From: Taxillus chinensis
Taxonomy: Eukaryota > Streptophyta > Magnoliopsida > Santalales > Loranthaceae
Length of the DNA stretch: 64,000 nt
Assembly (NCBI GenBank): GCA_023512835.1
Contig: CM042088.1
Location: 8,548,078 to 8,612,077, forward strand
Direction: 5' to 3'
Shown: positions 45,415 to 56,600 of the stretch, piece after piece
Numbering within the stretch: position 1 is the first letter of the stretch
Layout: each line of letters begins with the position of its first letter
Notes under the pieces: generated by a model
Seen by the model: only the letters and a program-made list of their open reading frames with translations
What the model was told of the DNA's origin: nothing
The model's database searches: none
Made by a program: the position numbers and the translations under genes

Positions 45415-45885
45415 CATAATGCCTGTGAGGCTGTGCATGTTATGTATTTGAGGTAATGCCTGTGAGGCTGTGCATGTTACGTGTTTGAGGTAATGCCTGT
45501 GAGGCCACGCACGTCCAGGTGTGTTAGATTATGTCCGTGTGGCTGGGTTTATGAGCTTGTGGATATATGCATGCTAAGTGTTCGATGTTATTCCTGTGTG
45601 ACTAAGCATACTAAGTGTTTGATGTTATGCCTGTATGGCCATGTGTGCTTGCGTGTTTGCTTGTACACCCGGTGGCCGTGGAAGCCTGGGACTGTTTTGT
45701 GGAACCCGGTGGCCGTGGGAAGCCCGGGACTGTTTTGTGGAACCCGGTGGCCGTGGAAGCCCGGGACTGTTTTGTGGAACCCGGTGGCCGTGGAAGCCCG
45801 GGACTGTTTTGTGGAACCCGGTGGTGTGGAAGCCCGGGACTGTTCTTGAAACCCGGTGGCCGTGGAAGCCTGGGAGTGTTTATGT
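45415..45885 (+). repeat. Minisatellites in solo LTR G1
   Basis: From about 45415 to 45640 a loose repeat of GCCTGTG(A/T)GGCT...GTGTTTGA.GT. From 45668 to 45885 a tidy unit of about 37 bp (GGTGGCCGTGGAAGC, then CGGGACTGTTTTGTGGAA) occurs about six times. The CCCGGG-containing unit is GC-rich in an otherwise A/T-rich LTR. Confidence 0.85.
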
Positions 45886-48160
45886 ACCAGCCCATGTATG
45901 ATTGTGTTTCTTTGTTATAGCTGTGACTATATCTGGTGGAATAATTGTATCACGACACAAGACTTGTACACAAGGCATGTAGATATTAGGTGCATGGGAT
46001 GGGTTGGGGAGACATGATCCCTACTGAGCTGTGGTTGCTCACCCCTCCTACCATGTTGTTTTCTTTACAGGAACCTACAGGCGTTAGGTGGGACCCCAAG
46101 GTGGAAGACCTTATTTATTTTATTGTTTATGTTATTTTATTATGGGAACTGATGTAACCCCAATGGGGATGGATTGAAAAGAAGACTTTGTATTAAAGAC
46201 TGATTTGGTTTGTGGACTGCTTGATGGACTTTATTTTTCTTGAATGTGTTGTGAATGTTTAAAATGTTCAATTCTTGGTTTGTATCCTAACCCCTTTGCC
46301 CTCCGTGTGGGTAAAAAGGGGAGTCACGTACCGGTTTCCTCGGGTTGGAAATCCGGGGCGTGACACTACCGCTGATGCCCCCGCACCCGACTCACCTGCT
46401 GTTGATGCTGCTGTTGCTACGGCAGTGGCCGATGTACCTCCATCTCCTCTAGAAGCTCCCTTACCTCCACTTCCTCAACCCCGTGACTACCTCGACCATC
46501 TCCCCACCACAACCTTAACGGAACTATGGTTCCGGTTCAGCCTAGCTTGCACCGCCTCCATCCCTGACAATGACCTCCGGGTGTACTATGCTCGCCACAC
46601 CCAAACTCCGGAGGGTATGATCATCTGGAACTTCGACCATGGATTTCTTACGCCAGCCTCCATTCCAGATGTTCCCTTCGCTATTACCTCCAGACCGGCC
46701 CATGACGTACGGGTTCCTTCTCCTACTGAGGCCTGGCCTGCTTCTCCTGCTGACATCCCCATTGTTGACCTCTCCTGTCAAAGTGGTTCTCCTGCTCCGG
46801 ATGCCTCAGTCGCTCCGGATGCCCCCTCTACTGCTTCTGCTGATGCTCCCTCCACTCCTGCTGACTCCTCTACCCAGCGCACACCTACACCTGTCCATGC
46901 GGGGGAGTCCTCTAAAGCCCTGGAGTTGGCGCTTGGATGTGCCTCGTTTAGCACAGTTTACTCTGATGTTGTGCTCTCCGCTCAGCTGGACCGCCACACC
47001 CAAGCCTAGAGCGCCCAAATTTCCGCCATCGCTGCCAAGGTTGATGCTCTAGACGCCTAACTCCTCTCCGTCCTGACCGACTCCTCAACTTCCATCGAGC
47101 AAAAGATGGATCTCATGGCCTCGTCCGTCCATTCACTGTCTACCTCTTTCGCGGACCTGGCACACATGATGGCTCGTCCTCCTACTGCTCCTCAGCAATT
47201 TGCCAAACTGGGGGAGAATGTGTGATCTAATCCTCCTGCATCTTCCTCAGCTCGTGCTGAGAAGCGGCCTATATCTACACTACTTTCGGGAGTTACTATT
47301 CCCAAACGTAGCCGTTTCTCTCAGCCCAGTTCCTCCAGTGCAGCTCCTCTTTCCACCTCCCCATCTGCAGCTGACACATTCCTCCCATCTTATGCAGATC
47401 GTGATCCACTTGATGCGGATGGAAGGGTTTTTCTCGAAATGTCTAAGCCGCATCCACTACCGAGCAAAGATGTCTATCTGAGTTATAGCCCTTCTCCCCT
47501 AAAAACATTTAGACTCTATGTTCCGAGAAGGGCCTATTCACCACAGAAGACATAGAAAACTTCTCTCGAGCAGTTAAGATGGAGATGAGGCTGTTTCTGT
47601 CTTTATACAAGGACGGACACTTGTTTGATATCGTGCCTTGTTGGTTTGAAGGTTACCTTCCAGAAGTAGCCTTCATCCGAACCTTCATCGATGGAACTGC
47701 TGAGGACAGCAAGCCTTGGAAGAATTTTTCAACTGTCCTCATTCCATACCAGATTTTGACGCCGCATTTCATGTTGGTTGCTTTCATGATTCACTCCAAG
47801 CAGTTGATCCTGATTGATTCTCATCAGGTTATGGATAACAACATTAGAAAGAATTAATGGGAATGTCTACGTTTTCGATTGACCGAAGCGATAAAGCAAT
47901 CCGGACTCTATGAAGAAATGGGCCTAACTCCCATGGCTCCAAATGAAAAGCTGAAAGCGGCGGTCCAGAATAAGAAACAAGTGCCACAACAACTCAATGG
48001 AGATAGCTGCGAAGCCTTTGTCTGCTTCTTCATCAAATCACTTATAAAGGTGGATAAAAGCTGGAACAACATCCGCAATTATACATTGGAGCAGACAATG
48101 GAGCTTAGAGAGAAGGCAACAACGATGATCTTCAAGTATAGTAAGCCTTATGTACCTTAG

Positions 48161-48304
48161 TGGAAATTTTGTATAAAGGCTGAATTGTACTATGTTGCTG
48201 TTTAATAAAAATGGAAGTTTTTTTTTATTTTGTATACTATCTTTGTGCTTCGCTTACCAAATCAGATTACAAAGGGTTTTGGCATATCCATAATTGGGGG
48301 AGAT
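48161..48304 (+). promoter_or_regulatory. 3' end and polypurine tract of C2
   Basis: Short untranslated stretch after the extra gene, ending in TTGGGGGAGAT at 48294-48304, which abuts the LTR. This is the standard Copia polypurine tract. Confidence 0.85.
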
Positions 48305-49689
48305 TATTGGATCAAGCCCAGAATTTGGATAATGCAGATAAAACCCTACGTAATTTGATCTAATACTTTGGTTGTTTTATCTTAAGTTGTTGAAGAAGAT
48401 ATGATTTTAATCCAGACCTACACTCATGAAAGCATAGCTAAGGATACGATATATAATCCTAATCCAGATAAAAGTGAGTGTTGTTAAACACTTGGTAAAT
48501 AACCAAGTCACACTTCATATGGAATGAGGATCGTTCATGCGGACTAATCACTTAAAGCTACGGACTAAGGAACCTGCGCTTAACACCTTAAACGGACTAA
48601 GTCAAATAGTTATAGAGTAAGAATCTTAGTCTACAAGTTGCACGGAGTAAGAGAAAGTCTTCACGGAGTTAAAAAGCTAAGTCTTCCACTCAAGTGGATT
48701 AAGGAAACTAGAAACGGAATAAGAATCCGAGTCTTTCATAGATGCGGAGTAAGGAAGTACTTGTGCGGAATAAGGACCAGGGTCCGTTGTTCGTACAGAG
48801 TAAGGAATCCGAACCAGTTACTCATGTGGAGTAAAGATGTGTTGATACGGAGTAAGCCATCCGGTCTTTTCAACTCATGCGGAGTAAGGAAGCATTGATA
48901 CGGAGTAAGCTCTTCGGACTTCTCGTTCATACGGAGTAAGGAAGCACTGACACAGAATAAGGATTCCAGTAACAAACTGAGACAGAGTAAGCAACAAATG
49001 TTACGGAGTAAGGATCCGAGCTTCATTAACACGGAGTAAGGAACTTTACGTCGGATTAAGTAGACGCTGCTTCAACTTATCTCTTCACATTCAAAGTCAC
49101 CAGCTTGCTGTGTCCCAATGTAAGACAAACTCATCGATAATCTAAAGCATCTTACACATGGATCACACGGATATGTGGACACAACTTTAACTGCACTTGG
49201 GTACTCGCAAAGACACTTAATGTTTTACAAACCCAAGATCTTGAGCTCCACATCCGTAGCATTCAAGGCAGAGAGAATTCCGAGGAATAGTCAATGCTGC
49301 ACATTGCTCGGAAGAATAAGTTCCAAGATTGTCTCTCAAGGATATTTCTATATATATTATAACACTTGTATATTAAAAATGTTGATGTTCGTGAGTTTGA
49401 TATAAGGGTATATATACAAGAGATCATTGAGATCATAGAGGCTAGTGTGTGAGTCTTCTGTAAACAGAGTTTAAGAAAGTTGTTAGAGTAGATCAAAAAG
49501 CTTCTCAAGCTTTAATCTGCTTTTATTTTGTTGTACTTATTAGTTGATAATAAAACAAAATACTTCAACTATCTAGTTATCTTTCGCATTGATTTAATCT
49601 CTTAATCAGATAAGTGTTGTGCTAAAGAGTGAGTAAAGAGTTTTCGATAAGAGCCTATTCACCCCCCTCTCGGCTCCTAGGGACCAACA
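48305..49689 (+). repeat. 3' LTR of Copia C2
   Basis: Starts TATTGGATCAAGCCC (C1 has TGTTGGATCAAGCCC, so the TG end is mutated) and ends GGGACCAACA. From about 48520 to 49050 it carries the sense-strand array of GCGGAGTAAGGA-type motifs, upstream of a TATA-like CTATATATAT at 49348-49357. It diverges clearly from the C1 LTR, so the two are different family members. Confidence 0.87.
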
Positions 49690-50639
49690 ATGATGTTTTA
49701 ATCCGAATCAGTGGAAAGCTCAGATCCTTACTCCATATCAATGAGGCCTTAGTCCGGATCAGTGGAAGGCTCGGATCCATACTCCGTATCAATGATGCTT
49801 TACTCCATATTAGTGATAGCTCGAATCCTTACTCCGTATCAGTAAGGCCTTAGTTTGGATCAGTGGAAGGCTCGAATCCTTACTCCGTATTAGTGGAGGC
49901 TTCGTCCGGATCAGTGATGTCTCATAGTTGGCCATAATGCTCCGAATTGATTTTTTTATATACTTTTATTTACCTTTTTACCCCCATCCAAAATGCCAAA
50001 ATGGATGACCTTTTGGAGATTGTTTGGGAAAATCCGTATTCGCCTAAATCGATGTTGTAGAGAATTTCGCATAGTCACTTTTTTAGGCAGTTTACTAGGG
50101 GCATTGACTGTCTTTTGGTGAGTTTGACTTTTTCCAACGAAGATTATTTTGACCATAACTTCTTTGTTTTAAGTCGGAATTGAGCACGTTCAAGTGTATT
50201 AGTCTCCAAATTTCATCCTCTATCACCTGGTGTTAGCCTTGGTGCCCTTTGGTGACTTGTGGCAAAGGTTCTCAATTTTGGGTTTCCATGTTCGTGTCAC
50301 AGTATGTCCATCTTGCCCGAATTGGGGTTTAACATCACCTCCAAACCTTAGATTGACTCCATGGTAATGGGAGATCTTCCTATTCAAGAAAATATGGCAT
50401 GGGCAGATAAATATAAGAAATGAGGTTAGTATATCCAACCCAGACAAAATGGGGTCTAACAGCTGCCCTTTTTTGTGCACTATTTGTATACAAACAGTAT
50501 ACAAAGATAAGAGGGACTCATTTTGGAAGGGTTGGAGTACTTACCTGATTTACCTGCTGTTGAGGTTGGGTTGGAGCATTGTGTGGCAGGAAGAGAAATC
50601 TTGGCTGCCTCAGGGAAACAAAAAATCTGATTGCCTAGG

Positions 50640-51115
50640 ATAGAAACATAGTAGTTCATTCCAGTCTGTTCAAGGAAAAGCTAAACACATAAACCTGGAC
50701 CACCACTGGAAAACTAAAAAGAAACGAGCTAAAACTAGTTTATTTAGAAAGAAGCTCAAACAAAAGAAACCCAGACCGTCCCAGGAAAACTGAAATCCTG
50801 ACCACCCAAGATGGAAAGAAAGTAGCTAATTCTAGTTTGTTCAGGAAAAAGCTAGACGCACAAACCTAGACCACCCCTTGAAAACTGAAACGAGCTAAAA
50901 CCAGTTTGTTCAGGAAGAAACTCAAACAAAGGAAAATCAGACCGCCTCGAGAAAACTGAAATCTTCACTGCCCAGGATGGAAAGAAAGCAGCTAATTCTA
51001 GTCTGTTTAGGAAGAAGCAGATACACAGACCCAGACTGCCCTGAGAAAACTAAAATGAGCTAAAACTAATTTGTTCAGGAAAAAGCTCAAATGAAGGAAA
51101 CCTGGACCATCTTGG
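50640..51115 (-). repeat. Tandem repeat of about 170 bp in the E 3' region
   Basis: About 2.7 copies of a unit containing AGCTAATTCTAGT.TGTT.AGGAA and GAAAACTGAAA.GAGCTAAAA. Each unit is itself a diverged doublet (CTAGTTTGTTCAGGAAAAAG and CCAGTTTGTTCAGGAAGAAA). Repeats at this site parallel the array of element B but share no sequence with it. Confidence 0.75.
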
Positions 51116-51936
51116 GTTTGATGTTGTACAATGATGTATGATGATGCATGTTGCTATAATGATTGCTTGATGCTTGTATGAAGGGTACATGCATGCACAA
51201 TGTAATGAGATATAACATCTGATGCTTGCATGAATGCATGGTTATGTAACGCCATATGATGCTTGCATAATTCGTTAAGGGAGCTTAACCCGCTAATGGT
51301 GCTGGGATACTTTTTGGACAGGAGAAATAATCCAGTAGCTCTCTCAAAGTTTGGCCTGCTGGGGGAAACTTGGTTGATTTTTGGAGGCAACATTCTTTTG
51401 GGGAAGTTCTTTAGCTGGACCAAAGTTGTTAAATGACATTCTGAGGAACCCTACTAGGGAATAGGCTTTTTATCTAAACACACACATGCAAAATTTTTAA
51501 TTGAAACAAAGCTTTGATGAAAATGATTTTTTTTGATTGAAGTATGCAACGTATAGTCACAACTTGTTGTCCTTTTATGCTAGAGGTAATAGTGTTTGGG
51601 GTATCTTGGTATAGCTTTCAACTTAGTCTTGTAATTGTATTGGAGGGTAGGAGAGCTCAGGTGGCTGAGCTAAATGGGAATTTTGATAGTTTGGGTCGGT
51701 GTTCGGGGCTAGGTTGAAGATATTGTCTGTTTGTTTACTTATGAGGTTTAGGGACTTATTAAAGCTTCTGCTTGTTGGTTGGATTATCTTTCTGCATTAT
51801 GGTGTAGGGACTTGATTTGAAAGAATTTGTTGAGCTTGGTATTGGGGTGCTTGCATGTGTCAGTTCTGAGGCTTGATGTTGGTTGCTCTCGGGCCTAGAG
51901 TGCTTAACTTTTCTTTTATGACTTTGACTTTTGCTT

Positions 51937-52050
51937 TTAGTGCCCTTTTCGGGTTTTCACTAAGCCAACCTTGTTTTCTACTTGTTGTTCCTTCTACCTT
52001 GTAGGTGGTTTTGTATTGTACCCTTGATGCCTTTGTGGGTTATCATCAAG
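51937..52050 (-). ncRNA. Pair of predicted RNA hairpins in the E 3' region (homologous to B)
   Basis: Sense copy 1: TTAGTG-AAAA-CCC-GAAAA-GGG-CACTAA (51937-51963). Sense copy 2: CTTGATG, then ATAACCC, a short loop and GG, then CATCAAG (52023-52050). Copy 2 keeps a perfect 7-bp stem although two paired positions differ from B copy 1. The flanks TATTGTACCC and GTCTGCC match those of B. This supports a conserved RNA structure in Ogre-type 3' regions. Confidence 0.6.
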
Positions 52051-52468
52051 TCTGCCTTGCATCCTTGATCTCTACAACGTTGTTCCGAATTGAGCATATG
52101 AGAAATAACTTTGATCATTTAATTTTAGAGAACTTTCTTAGGACTGTAACGTAGGTTGGGCCACTGGGTTTATAAAGAAAGGGATATAACAGGCTCAAAC
52201 CTATTCTAGGCTGGTTGTGATCCATAGTTTAAACAGGACTCCCCTTTTTTGTTTGTCGAAAAATTGCCTCGATGTGGGGCATTACTGTTGATCAAATGAT
52301 TTTTCCTACCATTGCCCCCAGTGTCAGGGGATTTCACAAAATTGTCCCAATGTGAGATTGTGACATTCAGAATATTTCTCTTTTTTTTTTACTCAATAAT
52401 TGTCCTAGTGTGGGGTGAATTATGGATCAGGTTATATATACAAGAAGAATTTTAGTCAGGCTCAAAAC
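52051..52468 (-). other. Rest of the E 3' region before F, with repeated GTGTGGGG motifs
   Basis: Four spaced copies of a short motif like TTGCC(C/T)...TGTGGGG (about 52265, 52310, 52344 and 52408). No coding signal. Ends with CTCAAAAC at the F insertion point. Confidence 0.5.
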
Positions 52469-53683
52469 TGTCACGCCCCCGAATTCCAGGGAACCCGGAA
52501 CCGGGTACATGACTTCCCCTTGCCCGCACCCGAAAGGTCAAGGGGTTGGTGACTAGCACCAATAGAGACTACACCGCGGGTGCTGTCTCAAATATGCAAC
52601 CCTGTACAGTCATACATCAAGGGTAATCGTGTACTTTCCCATATATCATCATGCATACAAAGAGTCAAACAGTCATACAGACATCACATCATACAGTATG
52701 CAAATACAACTGTCCACGGACCCATGTCCGGGATATCACATAAAACAATACAGAATATAATCGGATCATACATCGAGTAGTAGGGGCGTCCTCCCTGGAA
52801 AAAAGTCCTCCACTAGTCTCGGGTCACACCTGAAAAGGGTAAGCAACAAGTAGGGGTGAGCGACAAGCTTAGTAGGTGACCCTAACACTCCACATCATGC
52901 AACACATATAAGTCTATACTATATGCTCGGTGTACTCGTGCACCGTGTAGTGTGCACAATCATCAAGACTCGGCCTGCAACAAACATCAGGACAACTTGT
53001 CCACGATCCTCCGTGGGATCCCAGCTCCGGGCACTTAGCCCTAGCTCCACGAGCTCAACGGCTCAACTCAGGCCTTAGCCTGTCCACAGCGCAATATGCC
53101 CGGCCACAGTCGCCACACAGGCCTGCCATCGGTGCATATGCCTGCCACGTCAACCACATAGCACCATCGGTGCATCACGGTGAAAACCCAAACAAGTCAC
53201 GGAGTCCATGCCCCAATACCTCACATCAACATACTAACATTAGTATGGCATGTCATTCTCAACATTTCCTTTAGAATTGTAGCCAGTCTTCACAAGTAAA
53301 TCCTCAACCCTTGATTTATGAAGGAAGTACTCATAGCTGCTATTTTCTTGAAATTAAAAGTCCCGGCATTGGGTTCCCTTATCATAAATAAGATAATCTG
53401 ATTTTTGGGGATTTTTCCGAGATGTCTAACCCCACTTTCCAAAAATTCACCACTACGAACTTTTGGGTTTTTCCGAGATTTTACACTAAAACCCAATTTT
53501 CACATTTTGAAATAGTGGGAATTAATTTTTCTAGTATTTTTCTTTGAATCCAAATGGGGGGTATTTCGTTATTTACATTGTAACTTAAGTATAATACTTG
53601 CGTAATGGTTTACAATGTAAATGTCCAGTGCAGTGCAGTTGCACTGCGGAACACTGTTTCACTCCTACGGATTTGATGCTGCG

Positions 53684-53970
53684 GACTGATTACTCCGGAC
53701 TACTGATCCGGACTAACTACTCCGGACTACTGATCCGGACTAACTCCTCCGGACTACTGATCCGGAAAAACACTGTTCACTTAGTCCCGGAAACACTATT
53801 CACTTAGTCCCGGAAAAACACTGTTCACTTAGTCCCGGAAACACTATTCACTTAGTCCCGGAAAAATACTGTTCACTTAGTCCCGGAAAAACACTGTTCA
53901 CTTAGTCCCGGAAACACTATTCACTTAGTCCCGGAAAAACATTGTTCACTTAGTCCCGGAAATACTATTC
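53684..53970 (-). repeat. ACTCCGGACTACTGATCCGG and CTTAGTCCCGGAAA arrays in the F LTR
   Basis: First about three units of ACTCCGGACTACTGATCCGG, then eight units of about 24 bp alternating CTTAGTCCCGGAAA with ACACTGTTCA or CACTATTCA. The other LTR has the same at 61462-61750 with unit-number differences. Located downstream of the TATA box, so in the transcribed leader. Confidence 0.88.
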
Positions 53971-54317
53971 ATCGTCGTTTTTGCCAATTTTCTCAGCTAG
54001 AACGGCAACCCAGCAACCCCAAACACTCATAAACACATTTATTTTGATATACACCCCATTACACGTCTTAAATAACTCTAAATTTCATGTAATCAACAGA
54101 AATACCTCTTTTATGCATTTAAATCACAAGATTCAACCAAAAATTGGGTTTCCCCCAAATCTTAAGGTTCACCCCCAAATTCCATGATTTCACCCAAATT
54201 AAGCATGCTAAGCCTACTATGAATCATATAAGGAGTTAGAATCACCTACCTGGAAGATTCTTTGCAATCCACGAGCTCCAATCGCCCCAAAATCGCCAAG
54301 AAAGCTCTACGCTCTTC

Positions 54318-54320
<3 letters not shown>

Positions 54321-54358
<38 letters not shown>
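54321..54358. repeat. (TC)n microsatellite in the F LTR
   Basis: About 19 units here against about 12 at 62098-62122 in the other LTR. It becomes a GA repeat in the element RNA just after the transcription start region. Confidence 0.9.
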
Positions 54359-54360
<2 letters not shown>

Positions 54361-54762
54361 CTCAAACATGCACGTACCAATAATTGGCAATTAAAGATAT
54401 AAGGCGCTTCTTAATTATATATATACCGTTGCCAATAATTGGCCTCCCAAAGAATAATTGACCCGAACGCAATAATTAACCTCCCGAGGTCACGAACTCC
54501 AAATTGAGTCAAATTATCGTCAAAACGCTCGAAATAACGAGCACAACACTGTTCGATATTATCACACTCAAATGACTCGCTCAAACGCGAAGTCAACCAA
54601 TAAACCCCAAAAAGTCAACAATCGGGTCAAACGGGGCCCCGACTCGGAATCGGGCCCAAGTACGGTCAAAATGCTCACATTGACGGCTACACTACCGTCC
54701 AGGATAGTTACATTCCCATAGAATGACTATCTCTCAAAACTACCCAAATACGAGTCTTTACA

Positions 54763-55051
54763 TCCTCCCCACCTTAGGACTTTTCGTCCTCGAAAATCAA
54801 ACACAAGCCCAAAAGACATAGCAAAATCCAAGCTCAAGCACCGCACAACAACAAGACACAAAAATATGATCATCAACATGATCACCAACCACACAGGTGC
54901 AATGCAACTCACAACAAGCCAAAAAGGCTCACACGATGCCAGGATGCCAACCAACAAACAACAAGCTAAACCACATCTCAAACAACATATGCAAAACAAA
55001 TGCATAAAACATAACTCATACCTCAGGGAAGGTCCTCACATCCGCCCCACC
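54763..55051 (-). promoter_or_regulatory. Polypurine tract and 3' untranslated region of element F
   Basis: Minus-strand CTAAGGTGGGGAGGA next to the 3' LTR, as in A. The remainder is non-coding, homologous to 1821-2064 of A. Confidence 0.82.
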
Positions 55052-56600
55052 TCAGGACTGATCGTCCTCGAACAGCTCAGGATGAAGAACCCGCATCTTG
55101 GCTCTCTTTTTCCCAAGTCTGCTCCTCCATGCCTCGGTGTCACCATAACACCCGAACTAGTGGGATCGTCTTGCCTCGCAAGACCTGGTCCCGCCTGTCC
55201 AAAATCTGTGCCGGCATCTCAACAATGGCACCATCATCAGCCAAGTCTATCTCGCGATAGTCCAACACATGAGAAGGATCTGGGTGATACCGTCGCAACT
55301 GAGACACATGGAACACATCATGTACTCGAGCCAATTCCGGTGGCAAAGCTAACCGATAAGCCACTGCGCCCACGGTGGCAACAATCTCAAATGGCCCCAC
55401 AAAACGAGGGGAAAGTTTGGATCCACGTCCAAACCTCCGATGCCCTCGACGCGGTGAAACCCGCAAAAATACACGGTCACCCACCTCAAACCGCAAAGGT
55501 CGACGCCTGCGGTCCTAGAGGACTTCTGCCTACTCTGCGCTGTTAACATGCGCTGCCGAATCAACTGCACTATCTCTGTGGTCTCTCGAACCATATCGGG
55601 ACCGAGAACTGCTGTCTCTCCCGTCTGTGCCCAACACAAGGGTGATCTACAAGGCCGCCCATACAGCGCCTCATATGGAGCCATCCCAATCGTGGCCTGA
55701 TAACTGTTGTTGTAAGAGAACTCCACCAAAGGAAGGTGAGTCTCCCAACAACCTCCAAAATCTAGGACACGGCACACAACATATCCTCGAGTGTCCGAAT
55801 CGTCCGCTCCGATCGACCATCCGTCTGCGGGTGAAAGGCCATCTTGAGGTTCACCTTAGTACCCAAGGCTCGCCGCAACCGTCTCCAAAACGAGATGTGA
55901 ACCTCGCATCCCGATCAGATACAATAGATAATGGGACTCCATGCAACCGCACAATAACATCAATATACCTCTGTCCCAAAGTCCTCACTGGGTCGTCTCT
56001 CGAATCGGAATAAAATGTGCCGATTTGGTCAACCGGTCGACAACTACCCATATCGTGTCGTGTCCCCTGGAACGAGGAAGTCCGGTGACAAAATCCATGG
56101 TCACGTGGTCCCATTTCCACTCTGGCACCGGCAATGACCGCAACTTACCAGCTGATCTCGGGTGCTGCGCCTTGACCTGGCGACAGGTCAAACACCTCCT
56201 CACAAAATCAGCAACGGCCTTCTTCAGGCCTGGCCACCAATACGCCTCCTCACGGCATGGTACATCTTGGTCCCACCAGGATGTACGGCTAACCTCGACC
56301 GGTGAAATTCCCGAAGAACCTCCTCCTGAAGAGAAGTGGGAACTATCAGGCGACCCCTATACCTCAATATATGCTCGGCATCCTCGGTCCAATCGAAAGA
56401 TGCCTGCCTCGTCTGAATCTTGTCTCCGATGACCTCACAATCAAGGTCCCCCAGAGTGATCCTCTATGATCCTGCGCTACAACTCAAGGCCCGCGACAAC
56501 AACACCGAGGGTCCCTCGCCCCTCACTGGTCACCATTTGCAACCTCATCGCCGCTAACCGACCCATCATCTCCCATTCTTTAATGGCACAGTGGGCCACC
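55052..56600 (-). pseudogene. Integrase and chromodomain of element F (frameshifted)
   Basis: Minus-strand fragments in several frames: zinc-binding end (CLTCRQVKAQHPR), core ([33 protein letters not shown]), a C-terminal core helix region (MAPYEALYGRPCRSPLCWAQ), the GPY/F-like part (FVGPFEIVATVGAVAYRL) and the chromodomain (ILDRRDQVLRGKTIPLVRV). The ancestral stop aligns with 55052. This copy keeps a short stretch (LPPELARVHDVFHVSQL) that A lacks. More frame breaks than A. Confidence 0.88.

Larger units (their letters stand above)
44553..46365 (+). mobile_element. Solo LTR G1 inside the C2 extra gene
   Basis: 1813 bp with TGTAAGGACCC and GGGGCGTGACA ends and a perfect 5-bp TSD, CTACC, at 44548-44552 and 46366-46370. 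There is no internal region, so it is the product of LTR-LTR recombination. The orientation is set by a plus-strand TATA box and by its 3' part matching G2 at 63430 in reverse. The parent family is not identifiable without its coding region. Confidence 0.92.
43656..48160 (+). pseudogene. Extra gene of Copia C2: plant-transposon-like N domain, Pro/Ala linker, Ulp1-like C48 protease (split by solo LTR)
   Basis: Start at 43656 (MAPKISLSGVNLGHLVDWPA). The N-terminal part (to 44417) is helical and resembles the plant transposon-protein domain seen in many plant TE genes: GESIVITPNVLRTALNLPPG, FHGRYRCMATILSRCLLART, FPMDWGIFLFRLLKKG. A Pro/Ala/Ser-rich linker is cut by solo LTR G1 and continues in the same frame at 46371. 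It holds a coiled-coil-like stretch (47000-47180) and a basic IPKRSRF. After a frame slip near 47520, the C-terminal domain has Ulp1/C48 hallmarks: a His in LTPHFMLVAFMIHS, an Asp in QLILIDSHQ, and Gln and Cys in QQLNGDSCEAFVCFFIKSLI. In-frame stops at about 43833, 44415, 47007, 47058, 47223 and 47855 make it a pseudogene. Domain calls are by eye; the protease is the surer of the two. Confidence 0.68.
38744..49689 (+). mobile_element. Copia element C2 (Sirevirus-like), 3' portion with 3' LTR
   Basis: Plus-strand protease end, integrase, RT and RNase H, then a 6.3-kb 3' extension containing an extra gene, and a 3' LTR (48305-49689) of the same family as C1. The 5' half lies left of the window because C1 (with A and D) is inserted in its protease. 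The many stop codons and lost catalytic residues mark it as older than A, B, D and F. It ends at 49690 inside an Ogre-type LTR (E), flank ATGAT. Confidence 0.85.
49690..52468 (-). mobile_element. Element E: Ogre-like remnant, LTR end plus 3' region
   Basis: 49690-50461 is the outer part of an LTR related to B: it has TTACTCCGTATC/TTAGTCCGGATC motifs, a B-like end (GACAAAATGGGGTCTAACA against GTCAAAATGGGGTGCAACA) and the same following polypurine tract (AAAGGGCAGC on minus) and GTATACAAAGATAA. The 3' region continues to 52468, where F is inserted, and resumes at about 62526. C2 is inserted in its LTR at 49690. No coding sequence is left in the window. Confidence 0.78.
52469..54762 (-). repeat. 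3' LTR of element F
   Basis: TGTCACGCCCCC to TCTTTACA. Contains the TTAGTCCCGG array (53684-53970) and a (TC)n microsatellite (54321-54358). The minus-strand TATA region is TATATATATA at about 54415. Confidence 0.95.

Noticed and set aside
46800..47050. Second independent gene in the C2 3' region
   Set aside because: The overlapping 137-codon frame is a Leu/Pro shadow of the Pro/Ala/Ser-rich linker of the extra gene.
53770..53970. CRISPR-like regular array
   Set aside because: Units of about 24 bp have no variable spacers, lie within an LTR and occur in both LTR copies.
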